Notes: generated by a model from the sequence alone, not told the origin. Numbered from the stretch's first letter, positions 26,129-35,165 are shown. The stretch is 64,000 nucleotides of DNA from CAZQVA01 sp964596685 (GCA_964596685.1 CAZQVA010000007.1:1-64000); one strand, 5' to 3'. Made by a program: numbers and translations.

Positions 26129-27705
26129 CACACTCTTCTTTATTGCGTTCTCCCTCTGCAAATAATTGGCAACGCATCGGTATCAAGCATCATCATGGGA
26201 TCAACATTCCTCTCTTTGCGCTTTATTCTGCAAAAAGTGCGGGCGTAGGAGAAATTCCCGATCTCCTACCTGTCATCGACTGGGTAAAATCAGTCGGAAT
26301 GGATGTCATTCAGCTACTGCCTATTAATGATACAGGCGCCGACGCCAGCCCCTATAATGCACGCTCTGCATTTGCTCTTAACCCAATTTTTTTAGGAATC
26401 GCTTCATTAGAAAATATTCCAGAAGAACTTCTCCCTGCTTTAAAAGAGCTCCAGGGGATGACAGGCAAGCGCCCTATCCCTTACGAAGAGATCAGACCGA
26501 AGAAAATTGCTTTCATTAGAGATTACGTCACGGCACAGGCAGCCAATTTTCGCACGTCCGAGAGCTATCAAACGTTTTTACAGGAAAACACCTATTGGCT
26601 CAGTGGCTACGCACTTTTTTGCCTGCTCAAACGCCGATTTGATCAAAAACACCACTCTTTATGGCAACCCCCATTCTCTATACCGACGCCAAAAGTCATT
26701 GAAGAATGGTTAGCACAAGAGGCCGCAGAAGTTGAGATCATCTATATGATGCAATATCTCTTGTTTCAGCAGTTCACTGCAGTCAAAGCATACGCTGAAA
26801 AGCTAGGCGTCTTTATCATGGGAGACATCCCTATTTTAATCAGTCCAGACAGTGCCGATGTATGGCAGTGGCCAGGGTTCTTTCACGATTTATTAAGCGC
26901 TGGAGCGCCCCCAGACATGTATGCAAAAGATGGTCAGAGCTGGGGATTTCCTCTTTACCACTGGAAAGCCCTCGAGCAAGTCGATTTTATCTGGTGGCGG
27001 CAGCGCCTTAAAACAGCTGAGCGTCTTTTTCATCTCTTCCGCATCGACCACGCTGTCGGATTTTTTCGCATATGGGCAGTTTTGCAGGGGAAAATCGCCA
27101 AGGAGGGAGCCTTTGTCCCCCATGAAGAAACATTTTGGAAGGATCACGGGACACGTCTCTTAAAAATGCTTATCGATAGTTGTGCGATGCTTCCCATTGC
27201 TGAAGATCTCGGTGTAGTCCCCCCCTTCGTGCGCGATGTCCTTGTCGACTTAGGGATCTGTGGTACACGGGTAATACGCTGGGAACGTTTGTGGAAACAA
27301 TGGCCTGCTCCCTTTATCCCCTATGATCAGTATCTTCCTGAAAGTCTAACAACTGTTTCTACCCACGATTCCTCACTTTTGCGCCAATGGTGGCAGGAGC
27401 AAAAAGACGAATCTCAAGCCTTCTGCGCATTTAAAAAATGGAATTGGCAAGAAAAACCGACGTTAGATCAAATCAAGACAATCCTTAAAGATTCACATCA
27501 AACGGCTAGTCTATTTCATGTCAATTTATGGCATGAGTACTTCGCTCTTTTCCCTGAATTGCGATATGATAGAGTGGAAGATGATCGCATCAATCAACCA
27601 GGCGTCATCTCTGATCACAACTGGTCTTTTAGGTTTAAGTGCCCCCTTGAGGAGATTTGCCAATTCGCCCCCTTGCAAAATTTAGTCAGAGAATTACTCT
27701 CCTAA
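26125..27705 (+). CDS. malQ: 4-alpha-glucanotransferase (amylomaltase, GH77)
   Basis: 526 residues. GH77 landmarks include MDVIQLLPINDTGADASPYN, the nucleophile region FRIDHAVGFFRIW, LPIAEDLGVVPPFVRDVL and the transition-state region TVSTHDSSLLRQWW. It transfers alpha-1,4 glucan segments in maltodextrin and glycogen turnover, alongside the branching enzyme encoded at 30.1 kb. ATG 26125 overlaps the chaperone stop by four bases; the longer frame from 26041 lies inside the chaperone gene and is rejected. Its position after the T3SS chaperone is the same as in Chlamydia. Confidence 0.95.
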   Translation: MTHSSLLRSPSANNWQRIGIKHHHGINIPLFALYSAKSAGVGEIPDLLPVIDWVKSVGMDVIQLLPINDTGADASPYNARSAFALNPIFLGIASLENIPEELLPALKELQGMTGKRPIPYEEIRPKKIAFIRDYVTAQAANFRTSESYQTFLQENTYWLSGYALFCLLKRRFDQKHHSLWQPPFSIPTPKVIEEWLAQEAAEVEIIYMMQYLLFQQFTAVKAYAEKLGVFIMGDIPILISPDSADVWQWPGFFHDLLSAGAPPDMYAKDGQSWGFPLYHWKALEQVDFIWWRQRLKTAERLFHLFRIDHAVGFFRIWAVLQGKIAKEGAFVPHEETFWKDHGTRLLKMLIDSCAMLPIAEDLGVVPPFVRDVLVDLGICGTRVIRWERLWKQWPAPFIPYDQYLPESLTTVSTHDSSLLRQWWQEQKDESQAFCAFKKWNWQEKPTLDQIKTILKDSHQTASLFHVNLWHEYFALFPELRYDRVEDDRINQPGVISDHNWSFRFKCPLEEICQFAPLQNLVRELLS

Positions 27706-27713
27706 CGACACTA

Positions 27714-27873
27714 TACCCATTTCACCTGAAGAATTGGATTTTAGACCGAGAGAAAGCCCCGGGCTCGAGCCAGCAAAAAAGTTCCCATATTGGTAATATG
27801 AGGACTTTTTTGCTGGCTCGATCGCGGGAGCTTTTTCTTCGGCCTAAAACCAATTCTTCAGGTGAAATGGGTA
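27714..27873. mobile_element. MITE-like element A, copy 2
   Basis: A 160-bp palindromic element, TA-flanked (27712-27713 and 27874-27875), very similar to copy 1 at 22112 including the GAGAGAAAGCCCCGGGCTCG arm. It lies eight bases after the malQ stop and could act as its terminator. It abuts a degenerate element B on the right. Confidence 0.88.
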
Positions 27874-27877
27874 TAAA

Positions 27878-27946
27878 CTTCCTTCGAAACCATCTTTCGA
27901 TGGAAAAATTCGCGATTTTTATATGGGGCTTCAAAAGAAGTGTGTT
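27878..27946. mobile_element. degenerate element B covering the start of the next gene
   Basis: AACTTCCTTCGAAACCATCT and the following GATGGAAAAATTCGCGATTT align base for base, with a few changes, to the left half of the element B copy at 20587; the right edge GGCTTCAAAAGAAGTG resembles its inverted end. The copy is about 70 bp, short like the one at 61506. The ATG at 27900 lies inside it. Confidence 0.6.
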
Positions 27947-29417
27947 ACTGATGACTCTTGGGATCACTCCACTTTTTACAGCTCCTTATACTCAGGATGC
28001 CTATCTTTACTCGCGCATTGATAATGCCGATCTTTCTGCCTTATTGGCATATGCGGCGCTCTATCCAGATACTAAGGAAGGTAAGTTAGCTTTACAGCAA
28101 TCATGGACACTGCTGAATGGACAGGGCCCTCTGCCTAATGAATTAAGCGGTCTTTTTCGCATCAGTTCTACATTATTAGGCAGTCATTCACAGCCATTCA
28201 ACCAGCAAGAGGTTCTATTAATCCAAAAAATCAGTCAAACACTTCCCCATAAAAAATTGAAAGGTCATTCCATTACCAATTGGCGCGATGCTTTACAATT
28301 AGCCCCCGAAGAAATTGACATTGCACGCACACTTTTTCTTCTGCAAGATCCAGAACGCGTAGATATCTATGAAGCCGAGTTGGATTGGATGGCCCTCCAA
28401 TTGCTTGCACAACTAGCACCCGAAGGGGGCTTGAAGGCCTGCCCTGCGAAAAAAATCCGCTGCATGAATGAATTGATTTTTCAGCGTATGCACTTTCGCT
28501 TCCCTCCTCATGCCGCCTATTCGGCAAATATTGATTCTTACACATTCCTCGCTTCTGTTCTCGATCAACGTTTAGGGGTATGCTTAGGCGTGACAATTCT
28601 CTACACAAGCCTTGCTCAACGCCTCGATCTGGATTTAGAAATTGTCACACCCCCTGGACATATTTTCCCGCGCTGCATCACCAAAGAAGGGATCCTTAAT
28701 ATTGAAACAACTGCCCGAGGAGCAAATCCCCCCAGTGACGTCTATTTAGGCATAAATACAAAGAGCCTCCATACACGTAATCATAAGGAATTAATTGGCC
28801 TTGTCTATATCAACGCAGCCTCTGTTGCAGCGCAAAATCAGGACACAAAAATAGCCATTGATAATTACCGCATTGCAGAACATTTTCTACCCAAGGACCC
28901 CCTCCTTTCTGAATATCTCGCCTATCAACTCTATATTGACGGACAAATAGAAGAAGCTAGACCTCTTCTTGAATTTTGTCTTTCTCAAAATGATCCCCAC
29001 AGTATCTATCCAGAAAGCATGGTGGACGATCTTTTTAATGGAGTTGTTGATGGCGCGGGCATCACCGCTGTCCTAAAACATGTCGATCAGACAGAAGCTT
29101 CCGTACGCGAGAAGCAGGCTGCTCTTGAAAAGGTCCTTGAACATTCTCCCCTGTTCCAAGAAGGCTTGATGCAACTAGCCGTCACATGGATTCAGCTTGA
29201 GCGGTCACAGGAAGCGATTATGGTTCTTCAAAAACTCTTACCCCTGGCTCCAAAAAACCCCACACTGCATTATTATCTTGCGATGCTCTATCTCGAGTGT
29301 TTTGATTACGGTCAAGCAAAAGTCCACGCACATACTCTAGAAACACTTTTAAAGGAAGCCAACCACACACCCGATGCACTTATTAAACTCAAACAAACCC
29401 TCCAAATGCATCCTTGA
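27900..29417 (+). CDS. SirB1-type transglutaminase-like protein with TPR-like C-terminus
   Basis: 505 residues. A signal-peptide-like N-terminus (FKRSVLLMTLGITPLFTA) is followed by a SirB1/transglutaminase-like domain (about 150-310: LDQRLGVCLGVTILYTSLAQ with the Cys, PPGHIFPRC with the His) and tetratricopeptide-like helical repeats to the end (NYRIAEHFLPKDPLLSEYLA, PLAPKNPTLHYYLAMLYLEC). The role is unknown; such proteins are widespread in chlamydiae. ATG 27900 supplies the basic residues of the signal peptide but lies in a repeat remnant; ATG 27951 is the alternative. Codons further upstream run through element A and are not real. Confidence 0.72.
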   Translation: MEKFAIFIWGFKRSVLLMTLGITPLFTAPYTQDAYLYSRIDNADLSALLAYAALYPDTKEGKLALQQSWTLLNGQGPLPNELSGLFRISSTLLGSHSQPFNQQEVLLIQKISQTLPHKKLKGHSITNWRDALQLAPEEIDIARTLFLLQDPERVDIYEAELDWMALQLLAQLAPEGGLKACPAKKIRCMNELIFQRMHFRFPPHAAYSANIDSYTFLASVLDQRLGVCLGVTILYTSLAQRLDLDLEIVTPPGHIFPRCITKEGILNIETTARGANPPSDVYLGINTKSLHTRNHKELIGLVYINAASVAAQNQDTKIAIDNYRIAEHFLPKDPLLSEYLAYQLYIDGQIEEARPLLEFCLSQNDPHSIYPESMVDDLFNGVVDGAGITAVLKHVDQTEASVREKQAALEKVLEHSPLFQEGLMQLAVTWIQLERSQEAIMVLQKLLPLAPKNPTLHYYLAMLYLECFDYGQAKVHAHTLETLLKEANHTPDALIKLKQTLQMHP

Positions 29418-29420
29418 ATG

Positions 29421-29739
29421 GGGGTGTAATTCAAAGTGTTAGGCAGGATGAAAAAACTAGGGACTCATATTCTTCTAATACCCACTCCGGTCTCCATTAA
29501 TTCTCGTTCAAGATAAGGTGTAATAGCTTATGCACCCTCTGTGTGCTCTGTGGGCTCTGTGGGCTCTGTGGTTAAAAAAATTAACATACGTTTTAAATAA
29601 AAATATTCACTAAAGAGTCCACAAAGCACACAGAGGGGGGGGGAAATAAGGATTTTTTGGCAGAAGGTTGTCTGGTGAATCCTTAAGAAAAGCTTCCATT
29701 CTAGCTCTAAATAGTTAACTAAAACCTTGAATTACACCC
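29421..29739. mobile_element. MITE-like element C, copy 2, without nested insertion
   Basis: The 319-bp element has ends GGGGTGTAATTCAAAGTGTT and CCTTGAATTACACCC, in inverted orientation relative to copy 1 at 20325. Shared internal landmarks are the CTCTGTGGGCTCTGTGG stem, a TGGCAGAAGGTTGTCTGGTG word and a TAGTTAACTA region. A run of G at 29635-29643 marks the end of the stem. It preserves the sequence that element B interrupted in copy 1. Confidence 0.8.
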
Positions 29740-29743
29740 TCGT

Positions 29744-29836
29744 TGTTTCAGAGGATAGCGGGTGATAAACGCCTTGAAGGTCATGGCCAATATGCCATAT
29801 CCAAGAGGAGTTTATAAGTAGATGCCTCTGAAACAA
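29744..29836. repeat. inverted-repeat pair bounding a 93-bp segment
   Basis: CGTTGTTTCAGAGG at 29742-29755 is mirrored by CCTCTGAAACAACG at about 29823-29836. A second short palindrome TGGCCAATATGCCA lies between them. It may be another small element or the stem of an RNA. It directly precedes the tandem array. Confidence 0.5.
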
Positions 29837-30019
29837 CGATCAAAAGTTGATTTAAAGCCGAACTCACATTTTTTTAGTAAAACGCAACTTATTCCCTCGG
29901 AAAATGTGGTGGTATTCCACGTTTTTCGTTGGAATAACGTGTTTGAGTACCACGTTTTTCGTTGGAATAACGTGTTTGAGTACCACGTTTTTCGTTGGAA
30001 TAACGTGATATCTATATAG
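29822..30019 (+). CDS. possible small repeat ORF, 65 aa, across the tandem array
   Basis: An open frame from ATG 29822, with AGGAG about 12 bases upstream, passes through the 33-bp tandem repeats and translates them as an 11-residue repeat, HVFRWNNVFEY, nearly three times. Since 33 is a multiple of three, any array of this kind stays open, and the complementary strand is open too, so this is weak evidence for a gene. No family is recognised. Confidence 0.2.
   Translation: MPLKQRSKVDLKPNSHFFSKTQLIPSENVVVFHVFRWNNVFEYHVFRWNNVFEYHVFRWNNVISI
29917..30007. repeat. 33-bp tandem repeat, 2.8 copies, each with an inverted repeat
   Basis: Three identical 25-bp cores begin at 29917, 29950 and 29983, separated by TTTGAGTA. 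Each core starts CCACGTT and ends AACGTG, with CGTTTTTCG in between, so each unit can fold or bind a dimeric protein. The array lies between two convergent genes. Identity between units indicates recent expansion. Confidence 0.85.
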
Positions 30020-30061
30020 ACACGAATTCGACTTTAAGTTGCAATCACCTCTATAGGTGTT

Positions 30062-32161
30062 TTAGCGCGGTGTGATCCGATAGATCTGAGTGGCTAAGGG
30101 GGCTAAAGCAATGATAGCTTTATTAGCCGTATAACGCACAGGACGCTTGATAAGGCCAGAACCGCCAAATTGACGAGCATCTGTATTAAAACACTCATAC
30201 AGCATGGCGCGGATAGGTAATGCGTATTCTTGAAAACTTTGGGGAGTAAAGTTATGGACGCATAAGAGCGTATCTCCACTTTGTGTACGGCGCAGATAAG
30301 CAATGACACTATTGTGAGCGTCACTGAAATCTACCCACTCAAATCCAGTCCAAAAGAAATCATTATCCCAAAGAGCAGGTTGCTCTAAATAGAAATGATT
30401 GAGATCAGCTACGCAGCGATGCGCTTCTTTATGCCAGGAAACATTGAGTTGTGCCCAATCTAAAGCATTTTTTGAATCCCATTCATGCCCCTGAGCCCAT
30501 TCAGAACCCATAAATAAAAGCTTTTTACCGGGATGGCAAAGCATATAGCTATAAAGCAAACGGAAATTAGCAAATTTTTGCCAGCAATCACCCGGCATTT
30601 TTTCTAATAAACTCCCCTTTCCATGCACCACTTCATCGTGAGAAAGTACAAGACAAAAGCGCTCTGTAAATGCATAGATTAGGCTAAATGTTAATTCATT
30701 TTGATGATACGCTCGGTGAATCGGATCCAATTTCATATACGCTAATGTATCGTTCATCCAACCCATATTCCATTTGAGGTCGAATCCAAGACCACCCTGA
30801 TCTAATGCATGCGTAATACCACTGAAAGATGTCGATTCCTCCGCAATCATCAGCGCTGTAGGACACTCTTTATGGACAACAGAATTCAAATGCTTCATGA
30901 ACTCAATCGCCTTAAGATTTTCCTTCGTCCCATATTCGTTAGGAATCCATTGTCCATTATCGCGACCATAATCGAGATAAAGCATCGAGGCAACCGCATC
31001 GACGCGCAATGCATCGATATGCATCTTTTTCAACCAAAATAGCGCACTCGCAATCAGAAAATTGCTGACCTCATTTCTTCCATAGTTAAAGATAGCGGTG
31101 TGCCAATGGGGATGGTATCCTTGTCTTTCATCCGCATGTTCATATAAACAAGTCCCATCAAAACGCGCCAAGCCCCACTGATCTTTTGGAAAATGAGCAG
31201 GCACCCAATCCAAAATAACACCGATATTATTTGCATGAAGTGTATTCACAAAATACTGGAAGTCCAACGGTGTTCCAAAACGACTAGTAGGTGCAAAAAA
31301 ACCTGTCACTTGATAGCCCCAAGACTCATCAAGAGGGTGTTCGGCGATTGGCAGTAACTCAATATGTGTGAACCCCATATCTTGACAATACTCCACAAGC
31401 TGATCGGCAATCTGACGATAATTCATGAACGAATTATCAGGATTGCGACGCCAAGAGCCAAGGTGAATCTCATAGATTAACATGGGGCGGTCAGCAATGC
31501 GCCGATCTTTATGCCAATTGGCATCCGTCCAGGTAAAGTGATCTAAGTTAGCAATGATGGAAGCATTGTTGGGACGCAATTCTGCTGCAAGGGCAAAAGG
31601 GTCGGCCTTTAAGACGACATCCTTATTTGCAGATCGCACTTCAAATTTATACTTTTGACCCTCTTTTAACCCAGGAATGAAAATTTCCCAAATTCCTGAT
31701 GCCCCTAGTAGGCGCATAGGATTGATTCTTCCATCCCAGAAATTAAAATCACCCACAAGAGATACGTTGCGTGCACTGGGTGCCCAAACAGAAAATCGCA
31801 CTCCCTCAATCCCTTGATGTGTGCACAATCTGCCCCCCATTTTTTCATATAGCTCGTAATGCACGCCCTTTGAAAAAAGGTATTCATCAACTGGACCAAG
31901 TGTCGGCATCATAGCATAAGGATCGTGGTCTAAAAGACCATTGGAATGCCACACACGATAATCATGGGGCTGGGTATGCTCTGGGACAATAAGTTCAAAG
32001 ATGCCCTTATGATGGTAGCGTACCATCTCTTGAAGTTTGCCAAATAATTCAATATGACATTGTTCGGCGCCAGGTCGCCACACGCGAATGACTTTTTCAC
32101 TTCTCTTGGCAAGTGAGTGTAACCCTAGATAGGCGTGCGGTTGAAATGCAGGTAATATCAT
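30062..32161 (-). CDS. glgB: 1,4-alpha-glucan branching enzyme (GH13)
   Basis: 699 residues: an N-terminal beta domain, a CBM48 domain (GVRFSVWAPSARNVSLVGDF), and a GH13 barrel with ADRPMLIYEIHLGSWRR, ALRVDAVASMLYLDY (nucleophile Asp), LMIAEESTSFSG (acid/base Glu) and LSHDEVVHGKGSLL (transition-state His-Asp). It introduces alpha-1,6 branches into glycogen. It is the last gene of an overlapping operon; its start overlaps the upstream gene by four bases. A small CACCT/AGGTG hairpin follows the stop directly. With malQ 2.3 kb away, glycogen metabolism is clustered here. Confidence 0.97.
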   Translation of the reverse strand: MILPAFQPHAYLGLHSLAKRSEKVIRVWRPGAEQCHIELFGKLQEMVRYHHKGIFELIVPEHTQPHDYRVWHSNGLLDHDPYAMMPTLGPVDEYLFSKGVHYELYEKMGGRLCTHQGIEGVRFSVWAPSARNVSLVGDFNFWDGRINPMRLLGASGIWEIFIPGLKEGQKYKFEVRSANKDVVLKADPFALAAELRPNNASIIANLDHFTWTDANWHKDRRIADRPMLIYEIHLGSWRRNPDNSFMNYRQIADQLVEYCQDMGFTHIELLPIAEHPLDESWGYQVTGFFAPTSRFGTPLDFQYFVNTLHANNIGVILDWVPAHFPKDQWGLARFDGTCLYEHADERQGYHPHWHTAIFNYGRNEVSNFLIASALFWLKKMHIDALRVDAVASMLYLDYGRDNGQWIPNEYGTKENLKAIEFMKHLNSVVHKECPTALMIAEESTSFSGITHALDQGGLGFDLKWNMGWMNDTLAYMKLDPIHRAYHQNELTFSLIYAFTERFCLVLSHDEVVHGKGSLLEKMPGDCWQKFANFRLLYSYMLCHPGKKLLFMGSEWAQGHEWDSKNALDWAQLNVSWHKEAHRCVADLNHFYLEQPALWDNDFFWTGFEWVDFSDAHNSVIAYLRRTQSGDTLLCVHNFTPQSFQEYALPIRAMLYECFNTDARQFGGSGLIKRPVRYTANKAIIALAPLATQIYRITPR

Positions 32162-33222
32162 GCAAAATGGTCCAAATAATGACTCTCACCACTTGGAATC
32201 ACCATCAAACCATCTAGCTTTTTGCAAACTCCCTTGTCTCTCACAGACTTTCTTAACCTCGCCTGTTGCATTTGCATGCAGCTGAATGAAAAACTAAATG
32301 AGTCTTCTGATTGATTAAAGAAATGAACGCGACGAATCTGCTTCTTACTCCACTCAAATTCTACTTTCACTTGATGTGACAACTCCATATGAATAATCCT
32401 ACCACAGTGGCATTCGACAGGAAGAGCAGGCAGTAATGCAAGATGTGAGCCATCCCATCGCACAAAGCACTCCATAAGCACTTGAGAACTTTCCTGCAAT
32501 ACGAGAAGAGGTGATCCAGGTCCTACATCGCACTGCCATCCACGGTGATAGTGGTCTTGCAACTGAGGATGCATCAGTCCATCAAAAGCTGCAACAAAAA
32601 GTGCATGTATATGGCGAAAAAGCACTGTCCGTTCATGTGTTTTTTGCGCTTGAATTACCTGATCTAAAAGTTGCCTACCAATCCCTGTACATTTTCCAGC
32701 AAGAGCTGGGATCTGTAATCCCATTAAAATCCAAATAGGAAGAATTTGCAGAAGGTCCATGCGGCGCCCTACAAGACGCCAATCCAACTTTTGATGTGCC
32801 CCAAAAGAAATCCGCATCGGCGTGGATTTAATGGGTGTGATGACCTCGCCAAGAAGTAGGGGTACTTTTACTTTGCAAGGAACCTCTTTTCCATTAAGAA
32901 TAAAAGCACCTTGCGCGCGTTGCAAGAATAATTCAAGTGAAGTAGGTGCAGAAGGGGTTAAATAATATTCAAAAAACGTCGCGCTCCCTTTTAAGCGTAC
33001 GTGAATTCTCCCACTTTCTAAATCATTAATCATTTGAAAATCAAAGATCACTTCAGGCAGCGTTATCTGCCAACTTCCAAGTAATGATCCATCGCAAAGA
33101 TTAATGACTGAAAATTGCCCTGGAAATAGAATTAAGGACATCCATGAAGAGGGAATAATTGTTGGCACTCCCGGTTCGATGGTATAGGGTCTTAAGCGCT
33201 GAGCAATCTTAATACCCTTCAT
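32158..33222 (-). CDS. conserved hypothetical protein upstream of glgB
   Basis: 354 residues, no signal peptide or membrane segment. I do not recognise it with certainty. The C-terminal part (HLALLPALPVECHCGRIIHM, then VKVEFEWSKKQIRRVHFFNQ) resembles the final beta-sandwich of GH95/GH65-type glycosidases, and beta-strand-rich sequence also dominates the N-terminus. No catalytic acids can be proposed. In Chlamydia a hypothetical gene (CT865, from memory) also adjoins glgB. It overlaps both neighbours by four bases (mtaB upstream, glgB downstream), which points to a role in glycogen handling. Confidence 0.6.
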   Translation of the reverse strand: MKGIKIAQRLRPYTIEPGVPTIIPSSWMSLILFPGQFSVINLCDGSLLGSWQITLPEVIFDFQMINDLESGRIHVRLKGSATFFEYYLTPSAPTSLELFLQRAQGAFILNGKEVPCKVKVPLLLGEVITPIKSTPMRISFGAHQKLDWRLVGRRMDLLQILPIWILMGLQIPALAGKCTGIGRQLLDQVIQAQKTHERTVLFRHIHALFVAAFDGLMHPQLQDHYHRGWQCDVGPGSPLLVLQESSQVLMECFVRWDGSHLALLPALPVECHCGRIIHMELSHQVKVEFEWSKKQIRRVHFFNQSEDSFSFSFSCMQMQQARLRKSVRDKGVCKKLDGLMVIPSGESHYLDHFA

Positions 33223-34487
33223 ACACCTTCCACCACGCGTCCTATCAAACCTTCTGGCGTGTTCGCAATCATCTCAACGAGTACCATTTGATTAGCTACT
33301 AAGGAAGGCTCTTCGATCCACACTCCTAAAAAATTACCCGTATGTCCAAAAATGCGTGATGCTCCTTCTTCACGATGCTCACAAAGAACATGCAGGCGGC
33401 GACCCACATATTTTTCTCTTAAAGAGTATGCCACCCTTTCTGCTTCTTGTAGGAGCCGCGTTTTACGCTCTTGCATCACTTCTTTTGATACTTTATTGGG
33501 ATATTGCGCAGCGCGAGTACGCGGTCTTTCGCTGTAGGGAAACATGTGAATTTTTGCAAATTCTACTTCTTGAATAATCTCAAGGGTCTCCTTAAAGTCT
33601 TCTTCAGTTTCACCAGGGAAACCTACAATGACATCTGTCGTAAAGGCAAAATCGGGACACAATGCTTTTAATCTTTCCACTGTTTCTAGAAAAATTTGGC
33701 GCGTATATTTACGATTCATCCGCTTGAGAATAGCATTAGAACCAGATTGTAAAACGAGGTGCAAGCTAGGTGCGGTATTTTTCCCCTGTAAAATAGCAGA
33801 AGCTAATTCATCATCTACTTCATCCGGATCAATAGAAGAAAGGCGCAAGCGCTTGATCCCTTCGATTGCATCCACTGCACGCACCAGTTGTGCAAGGCGA
33901 TAGGGAGCATCCTTTTCTCCTCCATCAAAATCCCCAATATTAATTCCAGTTAAGACAATCTCTTGGTAGCCATTAGCGACTAACTCTTGCACCTCTTTAA
34001 CAATATCTGCGATAGTGCGTGAGCGTGAACGTCCCCTTACATAAGGAATAATACAATAGGTACAAAAGGAATTACATCCATCCTGCACCTTAACAAAGGC
34101 ACGCGTATGCGCATCAAAAGTACGAATGGAGAACTCAGGCACCTCTTCATCTGGAAAGACTTGAGCTATGAGCTGCTCTTTCTCCAAATTGCCCACAACC
34201 TTCCAAATTTCGGGGTATTTATCGACAAGATCTTTATGTGCCTCTGTTGCACACCCCGTGACTACGATCCGTGAATCGGGATATTTCTTTTTTAACTGCC
34301 GTATACTCGACAAACTATCTTTATCAGCATTTGCAGTCACTGTACACGTATTGACAATGCATAGATCAGCTGCTGTGCCTTCCAAGACCTCAGTATACCC
34401 CATCTGCTCCAATTGATTGCGAAAAGCTTCAGATTCATACTGATTAGTTCTGCAACCAAGGGTGACTATCTTAAAATGTTTAGCCAT
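33219..34487 (-). CDS. mtaB: tRNA N6-threonylcarbamoyladenosine methylthiotransferase (MtaB type)
   Basis: 422 residues of the MiaB/RimO/MtaB radical-SAM family. The N-terminal UPF0004 domain supplies cluster cysteines in TLGCRTNQYES, IVNTCTVTANADKDS and VVTGCATEA. The radical-SAM CxxxCxxC is in CNSFCTYCIIPYVRGRSRSR, and a C-terminal TRAM domain follows. The short CRTNQYES N-terminus favours MtaB over MiaB and RimO. It adds a methylthio group to t6A37 of ANN-decoding tRNAs. The start overlaps the end of marC by eight bases. Confidence 0.9.
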   Translation of the reverse strand: MAKHFKIVTLGCRTNQYESEAFRNQLEQMGYTEVLEGTAADLCIVNTCTVTANADKDSLSSIRQLKKKYPDSRIVVTGCATEAHKDLVDKYPEIWKVVGNLEKEQLIAQVFPDEEVPEFSIRTFDAHTRAFVKVQDGCNSFCTYCIIPYVRGRSRSRTIADIVKEVQELVANGYQEIVLTGINIGDFDGGEKDAPYRLAQLVRAVDAIEGIKRLRLSSIDPDEVDDELASAILQGKNTAPSLHLVLQSGSNAILKRMNRKYTRQIFLETVERLKALCPDFAFTTDVIVGFPGETEEDFKETLEIIQEVEFAKIHMFPYSERPRTRAAQYPNKVSKEVMQERKTRLLQEAERVAYSLREKYVGRRLHVLCEHREEGASRIFGHTGNFLGVWIEEPSLVANQMVLVEMIANTPEGLIGRVVEGV

Positions 34488-35091
34488 GAGCGCCTAAAAA
34501 AGAAGCATGCCAAAACTGCGTAAATCCTGTGACGATCATTTGTGAAGAGATAAATATCAGCAACATACCTGAAAGTCTCTCAAGCGCTAATAGACCTTTT
34601 GTTCCTAGCAATTTTTTTAAAGTAGAAGAGAGTAAGAGAATAATCAGAGAGGGAATCCAAGAAAGGAGAATGATCCACCACAATTGCCATCCCGAAGAAG
34701 CTTGTGACCCCATGACCATGACAAGAGAAATAGAACCTGCGCCGGCACATACAGGAGTTGCAAGTGGCACAATAAACGGCTCTTGCTGATCTTCTTCTTT
34801 TTCACCCGACTGATTGCGAGGAAAAAGTAAAGTCAGTGCGATCAAGAAGAGAATAATCCCTCCTGCGATCCTCACAGTATGAAGATCAAGATGCAACAAT
34901 CCTAAAATTTCATTACCAACAAACCCAAAGAGCAAGAGAATAATAAGGGCAAAAGTGACCTCACGCACGATAATCTTTCGCTGCCTTGATTCATCATAGC
35001 GCTTGAGCAGGCTGATAAAAATCGGCACGTTGCCGATGGGGTTGAGAGTGACAAAAAGAGTCACAATAGAGGAAATAACAAATTGATCCAT
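34480..35091 (-). CDS. MarC-family integral membrane protein
   Basis: 203 residues and six hydrophobic segments, with the family pattern FVTLNPIGNVPIFISLL near the N-terminus, VRIAGGIILFLIALTLLFP and FIVPLATPVCAGAGSISLVM. MarC proteins are inner-membrane proteins of unknown function. It is the first gene of the marC-mtaB-hypothetical-glgB operon. About 220 bp separate it from the MOMP-like gene; they contain the terminator described next and no other gene. Confidence 0.88.
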   Translation of the reverse strand: MDQFVISSIVTLFVTLNPIGNVPIFISLLKRYDESRQRKIIVREVTFALIILLLFGFVGNEILGLLHLDLHTVRIAGGIILFLIALTLLFPRNQSGEKEEDQQEPFIVPLATPVCAGAGSISLVMVMGSQASSGWQLWWIILLSWIPSLIILLLSSTLKKLLGTKGLLALERLSGMLLIFISSQMIVTGFTQFWHASFLGAHG

Positions 35092-35165
35092 AATTTTCTT
35101 CTAACTTAATGCAGGCAGTAGACTGGTAAGAAGTATTTTACCTTAGAAGAAGGCAAAAAGGGAAT

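Noticed and set aside
27657..27899. Upstream extension of the SirB1/TPR gene
   Set aside because: It overlaps the end of malQ and translates element A; the palindrome is open by chance.
29917..30007. CRISPR array
   Set aside because: Spacers are identical 8-bp stretches, units are only 33 bp in strict tandem, and no cas gene is in the window.
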